From NCBI GenBank assembly GCA_905182985.1, contig CAJJDN010000016.1, positions 396,883 through 460,882 on the forward strand: DNA of 64,000 nt, in the 5' to 3' direction. The notes under the pieces were generated by a model that searched no databases, was not told the origin of the DNA, and worked only from the letters and a program-made list of their open reading frames with translations. Numbering within the stretch: position 1 is the stretch's first letter; every line of letters begins with the position of its first letter. A program made the translations under genes and the position numbers. Below, one piece after another: positions 34,148-46,880 of the stretch. This stretch comes from Paramecium sonneborni (lineage: Eukaryota > Ciliophora > Oligohymenophorea > Peniculida > Parameciidae).

Positions 34148-35350
34148 TCATTTTTAATCTTGAAGAATTTAGAAATATTTTTGATCTAATGTTTTTAAAA
34201 CTGTTATTCCAAGTTAGTGACATTGACGTATTTACAATTATTCATCAGTGTACTTTTCATGAACAATCATATCAATCGGATCTATTACATAATTAAGATT
34301 TTCAGCTTTAATCAATTTCTCAACTAATTCTTGCGCTTAAAATTCTTTTATATTCAATAATTTAGCTAATGAATTTAAAGACATTCTTTTAAAATTAATA
34401 ATGTACTATTTTTATAGAAATTAATATATATACTTATTTAAGTAAAGTATAAATGATCTTTTCTTTTATTTATTGTAGAACTGGGGCTGAAATGATATCT
34501 CTTTACAATTCATCCTAGAATATCAAATATGAATACAATAAGTAATTAGGACTTCATAATTAATTGTACAAAATCATAGTCAATATAACAATTTAAAGTC
34601 TCCAATACTGAAGGATCTACATCAAGTATTCTAATTATAAAAGGATGTTATAAAAGTTCAATAACATCTTTAGGTAATTTAGTAATAAGACTAGCTATAG
34701 CAAAATATTTGCTAAGATCAAAATAGCTTGTTATAAAAACCACAGATTCAAGATTATTAGTATCAATTTACAACAAATCATTTAAAAAATTCTTGTAATC
34801 CATTCTTACATAATTTCTAATGGCACTTAATAATAACCATTTCTAATAGGCTTTAATATTTTGATCTTTAGGATTGACATTAATAACTTTATAATGCATA
34901 TAATTATTGCTTAAAATCATGCAGGTTACCCATGAATTGGCATAATCTAAGGCTTCTTATGTTTAATTATTTTCATGTGCTTTATAATAAGCAGCATAAG
35001 CTTCACCTAAGTCTCCAAATCTAAAATATAAATCTCCTAATTAGATGAAGGATTCTTTTAAAGCATTTCGATTTTATATATTTTTCGTTTGTTAGATTTG
35101 ATTCTTTTTTTCTGTAATTAATTTTCTAGCTTAATTTAAATCTTCTCTTTAATAAGAAACTTTTATTTTTTCTGCCAAAATTGCAGCTGCTCTAAAATAA
35201 ATGAAAATAATTTTACAAGCATAAACCATTTTCTTCTAGCTTAGGTATAATTTAAGGTATTAAGGAAGTATTATTTTAACCTAGAACAAATAACCTAATA
35301 GCTAATTAAGAATTTGTATAGGCTTTAAGTTAAGAAAAATCTAAATTCAT
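34148..35350 (-). CDS. CSN1: COP9 signalosome subunit 1 (CSN1)
   Basis: 375 aa with three introns (25, 22 and 28 nt). The tetratricopeptide/Rpn7 region includes KESFIQLGDLYFRFGDLGEA, EALDYANSWVTCMILSNN and YVRMDYKNFLNDLLQID. Then comes SYFDLSKYFAIASLITKLP with the typical CSN1 'LxPxVLE' follow-up (ILDVDPSVLETLNCY). The PCI winged helix follows: MSLNSLAKLLNIKEFQAQEL then IDPIDMIVHEKY. CSN1 is a PCI subunit of the deneddylase that regulates cullin-RING ligases (established knowledge). Rpn7 of the proteasome lid is the main alternative; the arrangement of blocks fits CSN1 better. It is shorter than animal CSN1 mainly at the N terminus. Confidence 0.85.
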
Positions 35351-35397
35351 AAAATAGAAATAATATATAATAAAAAGAATTTATTTAAAATTAATTA

Positions 35398-38300
35398 TCA
35401 TATTAAAAACCTAGAATCAATTTTAGATAAATCAACTAAATTACGCTCACCTACCCATTAATGGAAATTAAGTAATCCTGCTGAAATTAAATAAGTTAAC
35501 ATCAATGAAAGGTATGTATTATCAGTTAAAATTATCCAAAAGTTAAATATCATAATATCTGTAAATTAGAAGAAATATTCATGTCCACAAAAGAACATTG
35601 ATTTAAAAGGTTGATCTGGATCTCTAAATCTGCAGGTGGATAATCAAAAAATCTTTATACAGGTAATTTATCTCTAAAACATTTAGTAAAATTTGTTCTG
35701 ATCTTAGATAAAAGTTTAAAATACTTAAGTTAAAACATCTTTTAGATAAAAGGAGAATGTATCTTTTATAGTTTAAACTAAAGCCATATCTAGACCATCA
35801 GGAACAAATTCTCTTAAAATTCGACTAAAATTAATATAATTAATTACATTTCATTGTAATTTTGATATTAAGAATTATCACTTTTTTATTTGAGTTCTTA
35901 ATTATAAACTTTTTCATAAGCATCTCTAAATCTCAGAGGTAAAAATAATTCAAAAGTTTAAAGATCTACATCATTTTAATGTTATTATGAAGATTCTTAA
36001 ATAAATCCTCTCTTTCTTCCTTTACCTAATGCTTCATAATGTAAGCAATTTGCTAACCTTCAGCATAACCAACTGGATTCTCTCCATGAATATTATATCC
36101 ATGTAAGACATTATCCAATATTAATATTGATAGATTAGATATTGCACATAAATCAACACAATCTTCAATCAATATGGGAAACCATATATCAAACAGTTTT
36201 TATCTAACTAGATATATTTTATTATTTTATTCTAATTTAAGCTAAACCAATTATCATATAGAGAAAATGCACATAAAACATATTAGATAACGTAATTCTT
36301 GGGATTATTTTTTCCAATGTTAAATTTGGTTATTCTTGATCTAAATTTCTATCCATTTCAATCCTTCCAAAAAGAATTCCACAAATTATAAAGTCAATTC
36401 AACACTTACTATTCTATATATTTATAATTCATTGAATTCATTTGCTATTAAAATCATTCTCCACACTCTATTTTGATTATGCTGATTCCACCATTTTTAA
36501 TACATTATTATCTAATTTGTCTGTTAATTCTCTTTGTCTCAATACTACAGATATTTCCCAATCTATAAAGAACACTTGAACATCAGCTTATCTCAAAATT
36601 AAATTGAACATTGATATCAATCTACATGCAAACATCATAAAAATAATATTTCAAATGATCTATAATTATTATCATAGTCTGAAAGTGGAGGCATCAATAT
36701 ATATCGAGTTTGTTGGAATTTAAAAAAACAAAACAAATATCCTGTGAAAATAGCCAAATAATAAAAGATGCTTCTGCCCAAGTTTCCAGTTTAATATAAA
36801 ATGATTTTANNNNNNNNNNNNNNNNNNNNNNNNNNNNNNNNNNNNNNNNNNNNNNNNNNNNNNNNNNNNNNNNNNNNNNNNNNNNNNNNNNNNNNNNNNN
36901 NNNNNNNNNNNNNNNNNNNNNNNNNNNNNNNNNNNNNNNNNNNNNNNNNNNNNNNNNNNNNNNNNNNNNNNNNNNNNNNNNNNNNNNNNNNNNNNNNNNN
37001 NNNNNNNNNNNNNNNNNNNNNNNNNNNNNNNNNNNNNNNNNNNNNNNNNNNNNNNNNNNNNNNNNNNNNNNNNNNNNNNNNNNNNNNNNNNNNNNNNNNN
37101 NNNNNNNNNNNNNNATAAATCCTCTCTTTCTTCCTTTACCTAATGCTTCATAATGTAAGCAATTTGCTAACCTTCAGCATAACCAACTGGATTCTCTCCA
37201 TGAATATTATATCCATGTAAGACATTATCCAATATTAATATTGATAGATTAGATATTGCACATAAATCAACACAATCTTCAATCAATATGGGAAACCATA
37301 TATCAAACAGTTTTTATCTAACTAGATATATTTTATTATTTTATTCTAATTTAAGCTAAACCAATTATCATATAGAGAAAATGCACATAAAACATATTAG
37401 ATAACGTAATTCTTGGGATTATTTTTTCCAATGTTAAATTTGGTTATTCTTGATCTAAATTTCTATCCATTTCAATCCTTCCAAAAAGAATTCCACAAAT
37501 TATAAAGTCAATTCAACACTTACTATTCTATATATTTATAATTCATTGAATTCATTTGCTATTAAAATCATTCTCCACACTCTATTTTGATTATGCTGAT
37601 TCCACCATTTTTAATACATTATTATCTAATTTGTCTGTTAATTCTCTTTGTCTCAATACTACAGATATTTCCCAATCTATAAAGAACACTTGAACATCAG
37701 CTTATCTCAAAATTAAATTGAACATTGATATCAATCTACATGCAAACATCATAAAAATAATATTTCAAATGATCTATAATTATTATCATAGTCTGAAAGT
37801 GGAGGCATCAATATATATCGAGTTTGTTGGAATTTAAAAAAACAAAACAAATATCCTGTGAAAATAGCCAAATAATAAAAGATGCTTCTGCCCAAGTTTC
37901 CAGTTTAATATAAAATGATTTTACATGTGAAACAATCAAAAGTGCAGAAGCAACAGTATAGAAACTTATTTTAGCTTAATAGTAATAGTGACCATATTAA
38001 AAAGGATAATATTTTTAAGTTTAAATTTTGTGATTGTTAAAGGTTCACTGTAAATTACATAAATATAAAGTAGAAATGTTTTATCCTCTTCTTTTGAAGA
38101 TAAATAACTAATCAATTAGATAGATTCTGCATAAATAATTTCTGATGGACTTTTCAAATTATCAACCATAAAAAATCTCAACAAAAATTTAGTATTTGTA
38201 TAACATTAATCAGTTTCTATTTTTCAATTTCCATCATAACCACTAATTTTAATTGGAATTTAAATGAAATTTCCATCAATATCTTTATCCAAACTGAATA

Positions 38301-39264
38301 AAACGCTTTCTATTAATGGCTTCTAAATACTTAGTAAAATCTAGATCAAAACTTAATATAATATATAATTATACTAATTCTTATTTGTAACTCCAAAATG
38401 AGAAGCTAAATCAGTATCTGCAAAATTAGAACTGCATAATTAGAATTGATTTTGAAGAGGTTTTAATCCACTAAGACTTCCATTTATATAGTATTCAATA
38501 ACATAAAATTGAATTTAATTTAGACTACTAGTTCTGTCTTCTTTAAAATTGACTTACATTTATATAGCAGTATCTTCAATTAAAGTTACTGATGTAACAG
38601 TTGTTGAAACTTCATGAATAATTTTTGGCATATTTTTTTTATTTTATGATGTTAAAACTGTAATTGTAATCCCTTTCTGTGCTTAAAGTTGATCGTTTTA
38701 AAATGAATAAATTTGCCAATTATTAACATGAGACCATATCATTATAAATAATACAACCATAATATGCTTTTGGTCCAATAATTTAAGCAATTCAGTTGAT
38801 AAATATATTATAAATTTGAAAATATATTATTAATGTTATTTAGATGTATCATCTTAAAACACATTCAAATATTAAGTACCACAATAATTATCATAGATGT
38901 TGTAGATCCTGAACATGAACATTTTCCTTATACATTAATTAAATTGTTAGGACATAATTAGCAAATATTAGTTGGAAGTGTAATTGCATGTCCAGAACAT
39001 GAATAAGCTGAACTTTACCAAGATCCTGTATCAGCTATACATAAATTAGTTTCTGCTGGACAAACTTAATTTTAGGTTCTCCCTTATTGTTGAATCACAA
39101 ATATACTAATAAAAATAATACAAATGCGTATTTACTTAATTATTTATTAAACCTGCTCCTGTTGGACATATCTCACATTTTTATGATAATGAATTATAAT
39201 AATATTCAATTGTCTCACATTTTTAAGTATTTACTTATTATATTATGAATAATATAAATAACAT
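35398..39264 (-). CDS. TMEM67: Meckelin (MKS3/TMEM67), ciliary transition-zone receptor
   Basis: The gene starts at 39264 with a signal peptide (MLFILFIIQQVNT). A Cys-rich extracellular region follows (KCETIEYYYNS, CEICPTGAG, CPAETNLCIADTGSW, SGHAITLPTNICQLCPN). A large beta-rich region and several membrane segments come next. The meckelin core includes FIDWEISVVLRQ, VWRMILIANEFNELQ, VDLCAISNLSILILDNVLHG and YNIHGENPVG. The C terminus ends GERNLVDLSKIDSRFLI then TGA 35398-35400, closely matching other meckelins. Many short introns are needed; several near the N terminus are not fixed. The N gap (36810-37114) and its flanking duplicates interrupt it: 39264-37115 continues logically into 36000-35398. 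Meckelin is a transition-zone protein mutated in Meckel and Joubert syndromes (established knowledge). Confidence 0.9.
36001..36809 (+). repeat. Gap-flanking direct duplicate, copy A (809 bp)
   Basis: Repeated at 37115-37923 (offset 1114), with no difference noticed by eye, on the other side of the 305-N gap. It lies inside the meckelin gene. Best read as unmerged contig ends. Confidence 0.95.
36810..37114. other. Assembly gap (305 N)
   Basis: Run of N between the two copies of an 809-bp block. It probably represents a scaffolding estimate, not missing sequence. Confidence 0.99.
37115..37923 (+). repeat. Gap-flanking direct duplicate, copy B (809 bp)
   Basis: Second copy of 36001-36809, continuous with the N-terminal coding part of meckelin. 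Confidence 0.95.
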
Positions 39265-39276
39265 TTTAATTATTAT

Positions 39277-42025
39277 TCATTTATTCATTACAATCGATTA
39301 TTCCATTGATCCAAAAATGCCTCCATATGAATTTTTTGAATTTTTATAAGGGTTCCATAATCTAGAACTTTTCATTTTATTTTTATCATACTTTTTTATA
39401 ACTTACAATAAATTATTATTTTGCATATATCCTTAAAAATTGTAAAAATTATCAACTGAAAAATTTATCTATTAAGGGTGAGATTAAATATACTCAAGCT
39501 AATTAAAATCACTTACTTGTTGTTCTAATTCATCTTTTGTTAAATGTTTTGAAGAACATCTTACATTAGATTATTATTTTCTTAAGGATTGAGATTTATT
39601 AAATGATTATTTAGATTATTATTTATTTAATTCTTTTTTTATTCCATTCTATACTAGATTCTTTTTTATTAAACTTTGTAAACCAGAAATAGATATCCTA
39701 GGGGGTCTTTAAATGTTTTCAACTAATTAATCAGAACCTTATTTTTCAAAATTAAAAAAATCTTTACTTTGTTATTTAATATCTATCATTAATTTACTAC
39801 TAATTCCTTATGTATTTTACTAAATATGACCACCATACATTTTTGTATTAAATTGTTAATTTATATCTTCAATATCATGAAAATTAGTCATAGATTAAGT
39901 TTAAGTAAATTCTTAAATTGATTCAACCACTTTACTATTCACTGCTAAAGAATTGATTTTATCACCAGCCCTTGTAAATTTATTTCTCTTCATATCTTAC
40001 TATATATATTTATCTGGTTGCATCACTACTCTAAATCGATCTGGCTAATATGAAATTAATGGACATTCAATATTTGTATGATTGTACAAATTGCAGATGT
40101 TGCATTTTTTTAAAATGACTTAGTAATTATTCAGGTATATAATGTTATCTTTAATATTATGAAATCTTTGGAAATCCTTGTGGGTTACACTATTAAATAA
40201 TTTCATCAAAGAATTTCTATGAATTCTGTATAATGTTGAGTGCCCATAACTTATAGCTTAGGTTTTGGTTGGGAATCCAGTAAAAAACTAATGTTCTCCA
40301 AATGTCTCATTTAATTTAATTATTTATAAAACTTTATTACTCCTCTCTTCACATAAGAGTACCTGACCCTCTTGTAAATAATATCTAAATATTATATAAA
40401 TAGATTTACAAATACTAATCTTCTAAATCACCATTATTATAAATAACTTCATCTGGAATATATTTTACTTATTCTATTTTTTATGATAATTATTTTAAAA
40501 TTTGTTAAGAGAAGTTATGAGTAAGAACTGAAATATTTTACATAATGTTCATTTGAATACCCATAGTTAATTCTTATCTTAACTTAACAGGAAGATGACT
40601 AATGATTTCTTTAACTTCACTATAATTTTCATTAAATTCTGATTGTATATAATGTTTTACATAATTTCTTACTCTATTTTAAATAGTCTAATTTAATTAT
40701 CCTTTCTTCATGTAATTATTAATTTGTATTAAACTTCTTCTATAGATAAATGTTTTTCATACTTATATTTCTGTTAAATGTCATAGTAATTTTTCAAAAT
40801 CATTCCTATACTATTCATAGAATATGCAAACATTCCACTACTTAATAACATCATACAATTAATAAATAACATTTCATATTGGTTTGTTGCAGTTATGTCT
40901 CCATAACCTACTGTAACCATAGTCATAATTGCCCAATAAATTGAATAATTATATTATACCCAAATTGTAGCTTCATCTATAGAATACTTTAATAACCATG
41001 ATTAACCTGTACTCACTGTCAATTAACCAACATAATGAAGTATACAAGCCATTACATGTGCAAATGAAAGAATTGTAATTATTAATGTAAATATCTCTAA
41101 TGCATAATTAAAACTTCCTTTTAAAAACATTGTCTCATTACAATTTGAATAGTTTTTTAACATTTTTTTAAATGAAACTAATATTATAAATCCACAAGCA
41201 ACACTATTAGATATATTATTAATATCTAAATATTAAATTATCCAACAACTAATATCTATTATATCTTCAAATAAATAATTAGTTAAATAATTCGTTACTA
41301 TCTTCTTTTAATTAGTTATAGTCTCACCAGAAATATTTATTGGCCTATTAGTCTATATAATTATTTCAACTAATATTTGAAATATTATTCCCAACTAGAA
41401 CCATGTAAATATATTATTTGCAGGTCTAAAAGATACTATCAAAGGAGATATCCAAAGACATAATATCTTTATTAATAAGGATAAAACATCTAATATCAAA
41501 GTCATTTTACTCCCAGGTATTAGATATATTTATTTATCTTAGTTTTATGAATTAACTATTCATTATCAAATTAAAATACATTCCACTCTTTTTGAACTAT
41601 TTTATTCATATTTAAAATGGTTTTGAATTACATCTTTGTATTCTTTACACATTATATAAGAACGTAAAAATAAATTACGCTTAAACTGTTTAACTAGTCT
41701 CTCTTTTGCCAATGTTTTAAACACTTAATTATCAACTAATTTCAAACTTACTTCCTATTTGTTTCTTCGAGTAAGCTATTATTAATCATAATATTCTTAC
41801 CATTCTACGTGCTGCTCTGCTATTTTTAATTGACTATAATTAAGGATTTGGTGTCTAAGCCACTTCTATATAATCATTTGATATATGAAACAATGAACTT
41901 TTAAATAAGTCATGCGAAGATTGCTTCTAATCATTCATTAGTCTATTTTCATCCAATCTTACTTTTGGACCACAAAAATTTTATTCTGTCTTATCAAGAC
42001 TAAATTACTAAGACAACTAATTCAT
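39277..42025 (-). CDS. Voltage-gated K+ channel with cyclic-nucleotide-binding domain (tandem paralogue 1)
   Basis: Large six-helix channel starting at 42025 (MNQLSQQFSLDKTE). The pore has FWAIM-type residues: YWAIMTMVTVGYGDITA, with selectivity filter VGYGD. S6 follows (CMMLLSSGMFAYSMNSIGMI), then the C-linker and a cyclic-nucleotide roll near LDYYLQEGQVLLCEERSN and LNETFGEHQFFTGFPT. The Gln/Ser/Lys-rich tail ends NSYGGIFGSMEQSIVMNK and TGA 39277-39279. One clear intron is in the N-terminal region (25 nt); others are likely. It shares the same architecture as the next gene and probably arose by tandem duplication. Its stop lies only 12 bp before the meckelin start codon. Confidence 0.85.
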
Positions 42026-42320
42026 TGATGTAAATAAAGATAATAAAAAATAATTTTCACTAAATTACTAATTAAGAGAATGCATTTTTGTTAATTTTTA
42101 TTACTCTTTTTATTTTAGGAATACTACTCTCCCTTTTATTCCATTTTTATTTATCTTTTTATTGAATTCAATTTTAATATCAACATTATTATTATTAAAA
42201 TTCAAATCAACACTTTCTATGCAATATTATTGTAGAAGAAATATAACTTTAAAAATTAAATATTTTAGATTATGTTGAATACAATTCTAATTAAATATCA
42301 ATCATAATTATCATTATAAA
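42026..42320. other. Intergenic between tandem channels, 295 bp
   Basis: AT-rich spacer between the stop of the upstream channel and the start of the downstream one. No feature seen. Confidence 0.4.
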
Positions 42321-45000
42321 TCAAATCTAATTAAGATTATTGATTATTTTTTTGCCTTAATTGAGGATCTTTAGTGTCAAAACTTTTACATTATTAGAAA
42401 AAGTATATTTTCCAAGTTTTTCGTCTTATTTCCAAAATCTCTTTTATTTTTTCTTTTAATATTTTTGTAATTCTTTTATTTATGACTCAAATGTATATTA
42501 AGGCATATAATTTCTAAAGGTATTACATATTTTATCCAAATTAAAAGAGGATTTAAATTATTTTTATAATTATTATTATACTTCCTCTATCATACTATAG
42601 TTTTTTATTGCAAACTATTCGTCATTTTATATAAGCATTCTTCTTAAAGATGATTTTTATTCAACTTATCCAAGTTTCATTTTCGAAAAAGATGACACTA
42701 AATATATAATTAAAAATACTTTTTTATAATTTTAATGGGCCTATATGTTATGTTGCTCTTTTTTGATGTTATCTTGGTGGAGTATTTTCAACATGTCCAT
42801 CCTCTTCTGTTTATATAAATTAAGATGAAGTTCTTTATTATTCTGAAATATAAGATTTTTGTTTTCCAAATTTTCCTTCTTATTCAGAATCTGTTTCATC
42901 ACACAATTAATTATCTTATTGAAATATTTTGAGTTATTACTCAATAGGTTAATGTTAAGCTAATGAATGATATTTTCTTTTTATTCTAATAACTTATCTT
43001 CGTAAATTAAGAATTTAATTAAAATTCTCTTTTTTTAAAATTGCTTCTAAATCAGGTTTGTATTAAATTAAAGGACAATCAATTTCTTAATGTATGTACC
43101 TATTGCAAAAGTTACACTTATGATCAAAAAGAACATAATTTGTTTAAAAAATCAATTTTTCTTTCATATGATGGAAAATTTCAAAATCTTTTTAGTTTTA
43201 ACGAACAATATCAAGAAATTTCTTTCTACTAATTTTATATAATTCACTTGGGCTTTAACAAATTGCAGTTTCTTTTGGAGGGAAACCTGTAAAAAAAGTA
43301 TAATACCCTAAATATTAAAAATCTTTCACAGATCTAAGTTTTTACTCAGTTTAAGTTTCAGTTAAAATGACATCTCCATTATATAAAAAATATCTAAATT
43401 AAAATTAATAATATTACAAATTATCTTCATGTTAATCTCCTTATTTAAAGATTATATCACCAGGAATAAATTAAATTAATTCTAGATTTTTGGCAACCTA
43501 TTACTGTGTAAATTTAGAAAAATGATTAATAATTAAATTCATTTTTTTGATTACTCTAGATTAAATATCTGTATTTAATTCTTATTGCAAATTCTTAGGC
43601 AATTAATTAATGATGTTGGTTATATCATCTTAATTTTCTTTTTTCTCTTATGCTTATTAAAACCTTAAATAATTTCTTATTCTTCCTTAAGTAGATTCAT
43701 CAACTTAATTTTTACTCATATATTAAATCATTTAAATTAAGTTCTTTCTAATTATACTTTTAATCATACTTATAAGTTTGTTTAGTATCATAAACATTTT
43801 TAAGAATTATTCCTATTGAACTCATTGTATAAGCAAAAGCATAACTAGAAAAAAACATTATTAGTGATGACACAATCATTTCAACTTAATTTTTAGCAGA
43901 AAAATCTCCATAACCTACAGTTGTCATTGTCATAGTTGCCCAATAAAAAGCAGAATTATATCTATGCCAAACTGTTTCTTCATTTAATTAATTTTCTAAT
44001 ATCCAAGAATTCTCTAAATAATATGTGCTCTCTCCAACATAATGCCATACACAAGCAATAATATGAGCAAAAAAATAAATTTGAATTATTAATTACACTA
44101 AATCTAAAATAAAGTTTTATCCTCCTTTTGAATAAATATATTAATAATAATATTCTTATAAATATCTCATCAACTTTTAATATATTAATGTTATTTATAA
44201 GACTATTATTATTTCAAAGCAAAATGTAAACAACAACTAATATTTAAGATCAGCCCAAATTACTAATCTTAAGAAATCTGATAAAGCATTTGATTTTAAG
44301 TATTATTTTATAATCTTTTTCCTATTTCTTATTAAAACTGCAGATACAAATATTCCTCTATTAAATTATGCTAAAAAATCAAAAATTAATTATATCAAAA
44401 TTATTGATTGCATTATAGATATGGATTCATTATAATAATTATTAAAGGCTCCTAGAAATGGAGTAAGCCAAAGCATCATTAAATTACAAATAAATCCAAT
44501 AATATCCCAAATCATTATTGAATTTGTAGATGGTAAGAATATTGGAATAACTGATTTATTTTCATAATCTCGATAATAAATATTTAAAATACCTTTCTTT
44601 TTTTACTATGAAATAAATTGTTTTTCAAGTAGCTTATCCTTAATTTTCTATTTCTGAGTATTTCTCAGAATATATGAATTTGTAAATAAATTATTTATGA
44701 ATCGATGAACATGTAATTATAATTTGAAGCTTTATACAAAATGAGATTATTTCTATGTTTAAATTGTTCTAAGTGCTCTATTTGTTAAAAATAATGCATG
44801 CTTCTTAAATTCAGTCTATATATTGTTCATTTTGTTACTTTACTTTCAAATCTCGACATGTTCATATCTATACTTTTATTTTCTATCATATCTCTTTGGC
44901 TTTCTATTTAATAATCCTCCTCTAGCATTAAGTTACTCTGAGACTCTTACTTAGAGGTTAATTATTAAGTCAGTGCAGATGGTCCCATTCGCTATGACAT
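42321..45000 (-). CDS. Voltage-gated K+ channel with cyclic-nucleotide-binding domain (tandem paralogue 2)
   Basis: Starts at 45000 (MSQRMGPSALTQQ). A 23-nt intron follows near residue 60, then a long basic cytosolic N terminus. S1 is near IWDIIGFICNLMMLWLTPFL. The pore is YWATMTMTTVGYGDFSAKN, again with a GYGD filter. A cyclic-nucleotide roll follows, then a Ser/Gln-rich tail (DETDSEQEGKFGKQKSYISE, HVENTPPRQHQKRA). A 22-nt intron joins a final coiled-coil segment ending at TGA 42321-42323. Closest relative in the window is the neighbouring channel at 39277-42025; the pore and S6 sequences are similar but clearly diverged, so the duplication is old. Some membrane-region introns are not placed. 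Confidence 0.83.
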
Positions 45001-45890
45001 TAAAATGTCTTCCATAACTATTTTATATATTATATTTAGGATTTAAAGATAACCCTTTTAATTGCATTATTCTTAATTCAAAATACATTTCAAGTCCAAA
45101 CATATATTACATGTATAAAAAAGAATCAACTCAGAAACTTTCAGTAATATTTTTAAATGAAAGCTTATATAAATTTAGAGTTAATTGATAACTACCATTA
45201 TCGAGTTATTTTATTTTTACAAGACTTTATTATTTAAAAGTATTTTGATTTTATTATGAAAAAAATCCAACAAAAATAAAATTTATCATAAATTATTCAA
45301 TATAATTTATAATAAATAATTCAATTTTTATTATAATGAGCATTAAGTTTGATAAACTCGAATTAGCCAAGTTTTTTAATCGCTTATATATTTCATTTAT
45401 AATAATGATGTGTTAGATATTAATCTAATTATCTAACTTTTAATTTAGATTTAATAGATTCAAAAATTTTTATTGAGTTTATCCGTTTCACTTTAAAATT
45501 ATAGCTTTTTATTAGGTATTATTATTGAAGGGAAACAATAAATTTTAATATCTAGATTTCAATTCAATAGTTATTTTAGAATGAGAATATTTATATTTTA
45601 AGATCAATTTGAGATAAGTTATAAGAAAAACAATGTAGTGTATATAATTAAATAAAATTTGAATTGAGTTTATAAGATAAACTAATCTTTAAATCAAGTA
45701 TAATCATAATGATTGTAATCTAAATGGATTAAAAAATGTTTGAAGATAATTTAAAATTCTTAAGGAAAGTATTGTTAATATAAAAAAATAGAAATGTTTT
45801 ATAATAATTCTAATCACCGAAAGTTCTAGATTTTAATGACATTAATAATGAAACCAGCAAATATTATTAGTTGAATTAAAAAAATAACAA
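45001..45890. other. Intergenic, 890 bp
   Basis: Between divergent genes. A possible plus-strand frame lies near 45338-45671 (ATG MSIKFDKLELAKFF..., then a second open stretch in another frame). It would need a 37-nt intron and is not convincing. No other feature seen. Confidence 0.4.
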
Positions 45891-46576
45891 ATGGCTAAAC
45901 AATAAGGAGCAGGATCAATTTGGAATCCAAATAGTTGGCATTGGGAAGAGAAAAATTACACTCCAATTTCTAAATAATTGATTGAATCTAAGATCAAATC
46001 AACCAAAGTTGAATCTGGAGATATAACATTATTGAATTAAGAAGTGAAGTCTATTACTGGAGATGTAAAATTATTTAATATTGTAAGGCTTAAGTTAACA
46101 TAAGAAAAGGAAAACAAGTTTTGATTTACGATTTTGATATTGAAGTAGAATGGCATGGTATTTAAATAATTCTAAAATTAGGTGTAAATAAGGATCATGA
46201 AGCAGAAGGAACATATAAAATAAAAGACTTAAATTCTTTAGATAACGATTTTGAAATAATTCATATAAGCTGCAATACAAAAACAGCAATTTCTGATAAA
46301 TGCAAAGACTTAATTAAGAAAGACATGTTCAAAAAATTAAGAGATGTTTTTACAACATTGATGTAAGAAATAGGATAATATGAATCTGATCCAGAAAAAT
46401 TGTAAATTTGAATTTTTATATTTAGAAAAAAAGACTAGGAAGCTAGAAGAATAGCAGAAGAATAAGTAAGATTAGCAAAAGAATAAAATGGAGATTTAAA
46501 AGAAAAAATCTTTTAAGAACAAAAACTCAAAGAGCAATAAATGAAATAAGAGTTCTCTTAATTTGCATAAAAATGA
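45891..46576 (+). CDS. AHSA1: AHA1-type Hsp90 ATPase activator
   Basis: 212 aa with two introns (23 and 24 nt). It begins MAKQQGAGSIWNPNSWHWEE, the family opening with NxWHWxE. Then come GDAQVNIRKGKQVLIYDFDI and VEWHGI, matching the N-terminal Aha1 domain that binds the Hsp90 middle domain, including the 'RKGK' motif. The N-terminal domain ends near residue 155 (LRDVFTTLMQEIGQYESDPE). In place of the usual C-terminal AHSA1 domain there is only a charged Gln/Glu helix of about 50 residues. So it is an N-domain-only form, like yeast Hch1, with a coiled-coil tail. It stimulates Hsp90 ATPase in the cytosol (family knowledge). Confidence 0.88.
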
Positions 46577-46880
46577 AAATATAAATATTTAGAGTTAAAT
46601 TCAACTAATATATGTTTTCATTTTTGTTTTTAAATTAAATCATAATGCTCTTTTTCTAAGTAATTATTTTAAAACAAATTCATATTCTTAGATTTTTTTT
46701 TAAATAAAATTTGTTATTTTTTTTTATTTTCTGTAAAATTCAAAAAAAAATAATCTATCTAAATATAATTTATTGAAAATGCGACAAATTACAATAATAT
46801 GTGAAATATTTATTTTTGTTAATGATTAGTATAATAAAAATGATGATAAATATATAAGAATATGAATTTATTATTATGAA
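46577..46880. other. Convergent intergenic spacer, 304 bp
   Basis: AT-rich sequence between two convergent stops. Nothing recognisable. Confidence 0.4.

Noticed and set aside
34148..35350. Proteasome lid subunit Rpn7
   Set aside because: Rpn7 and CSN1 share the fold, but the order and wording of the TPR and PCI blocks fit CSN1 better. Kept as alternative only.
36801..37118. Open frame across the N gap
   Set aside because: It consists of unknown residues translated from N and has no meaning.
42741..42944. Minus-strand 67-aa frame inside the channel tail
   Set aside because: It is out of frame with the channel's Ser/Gln-rich tail, which continues through this span.
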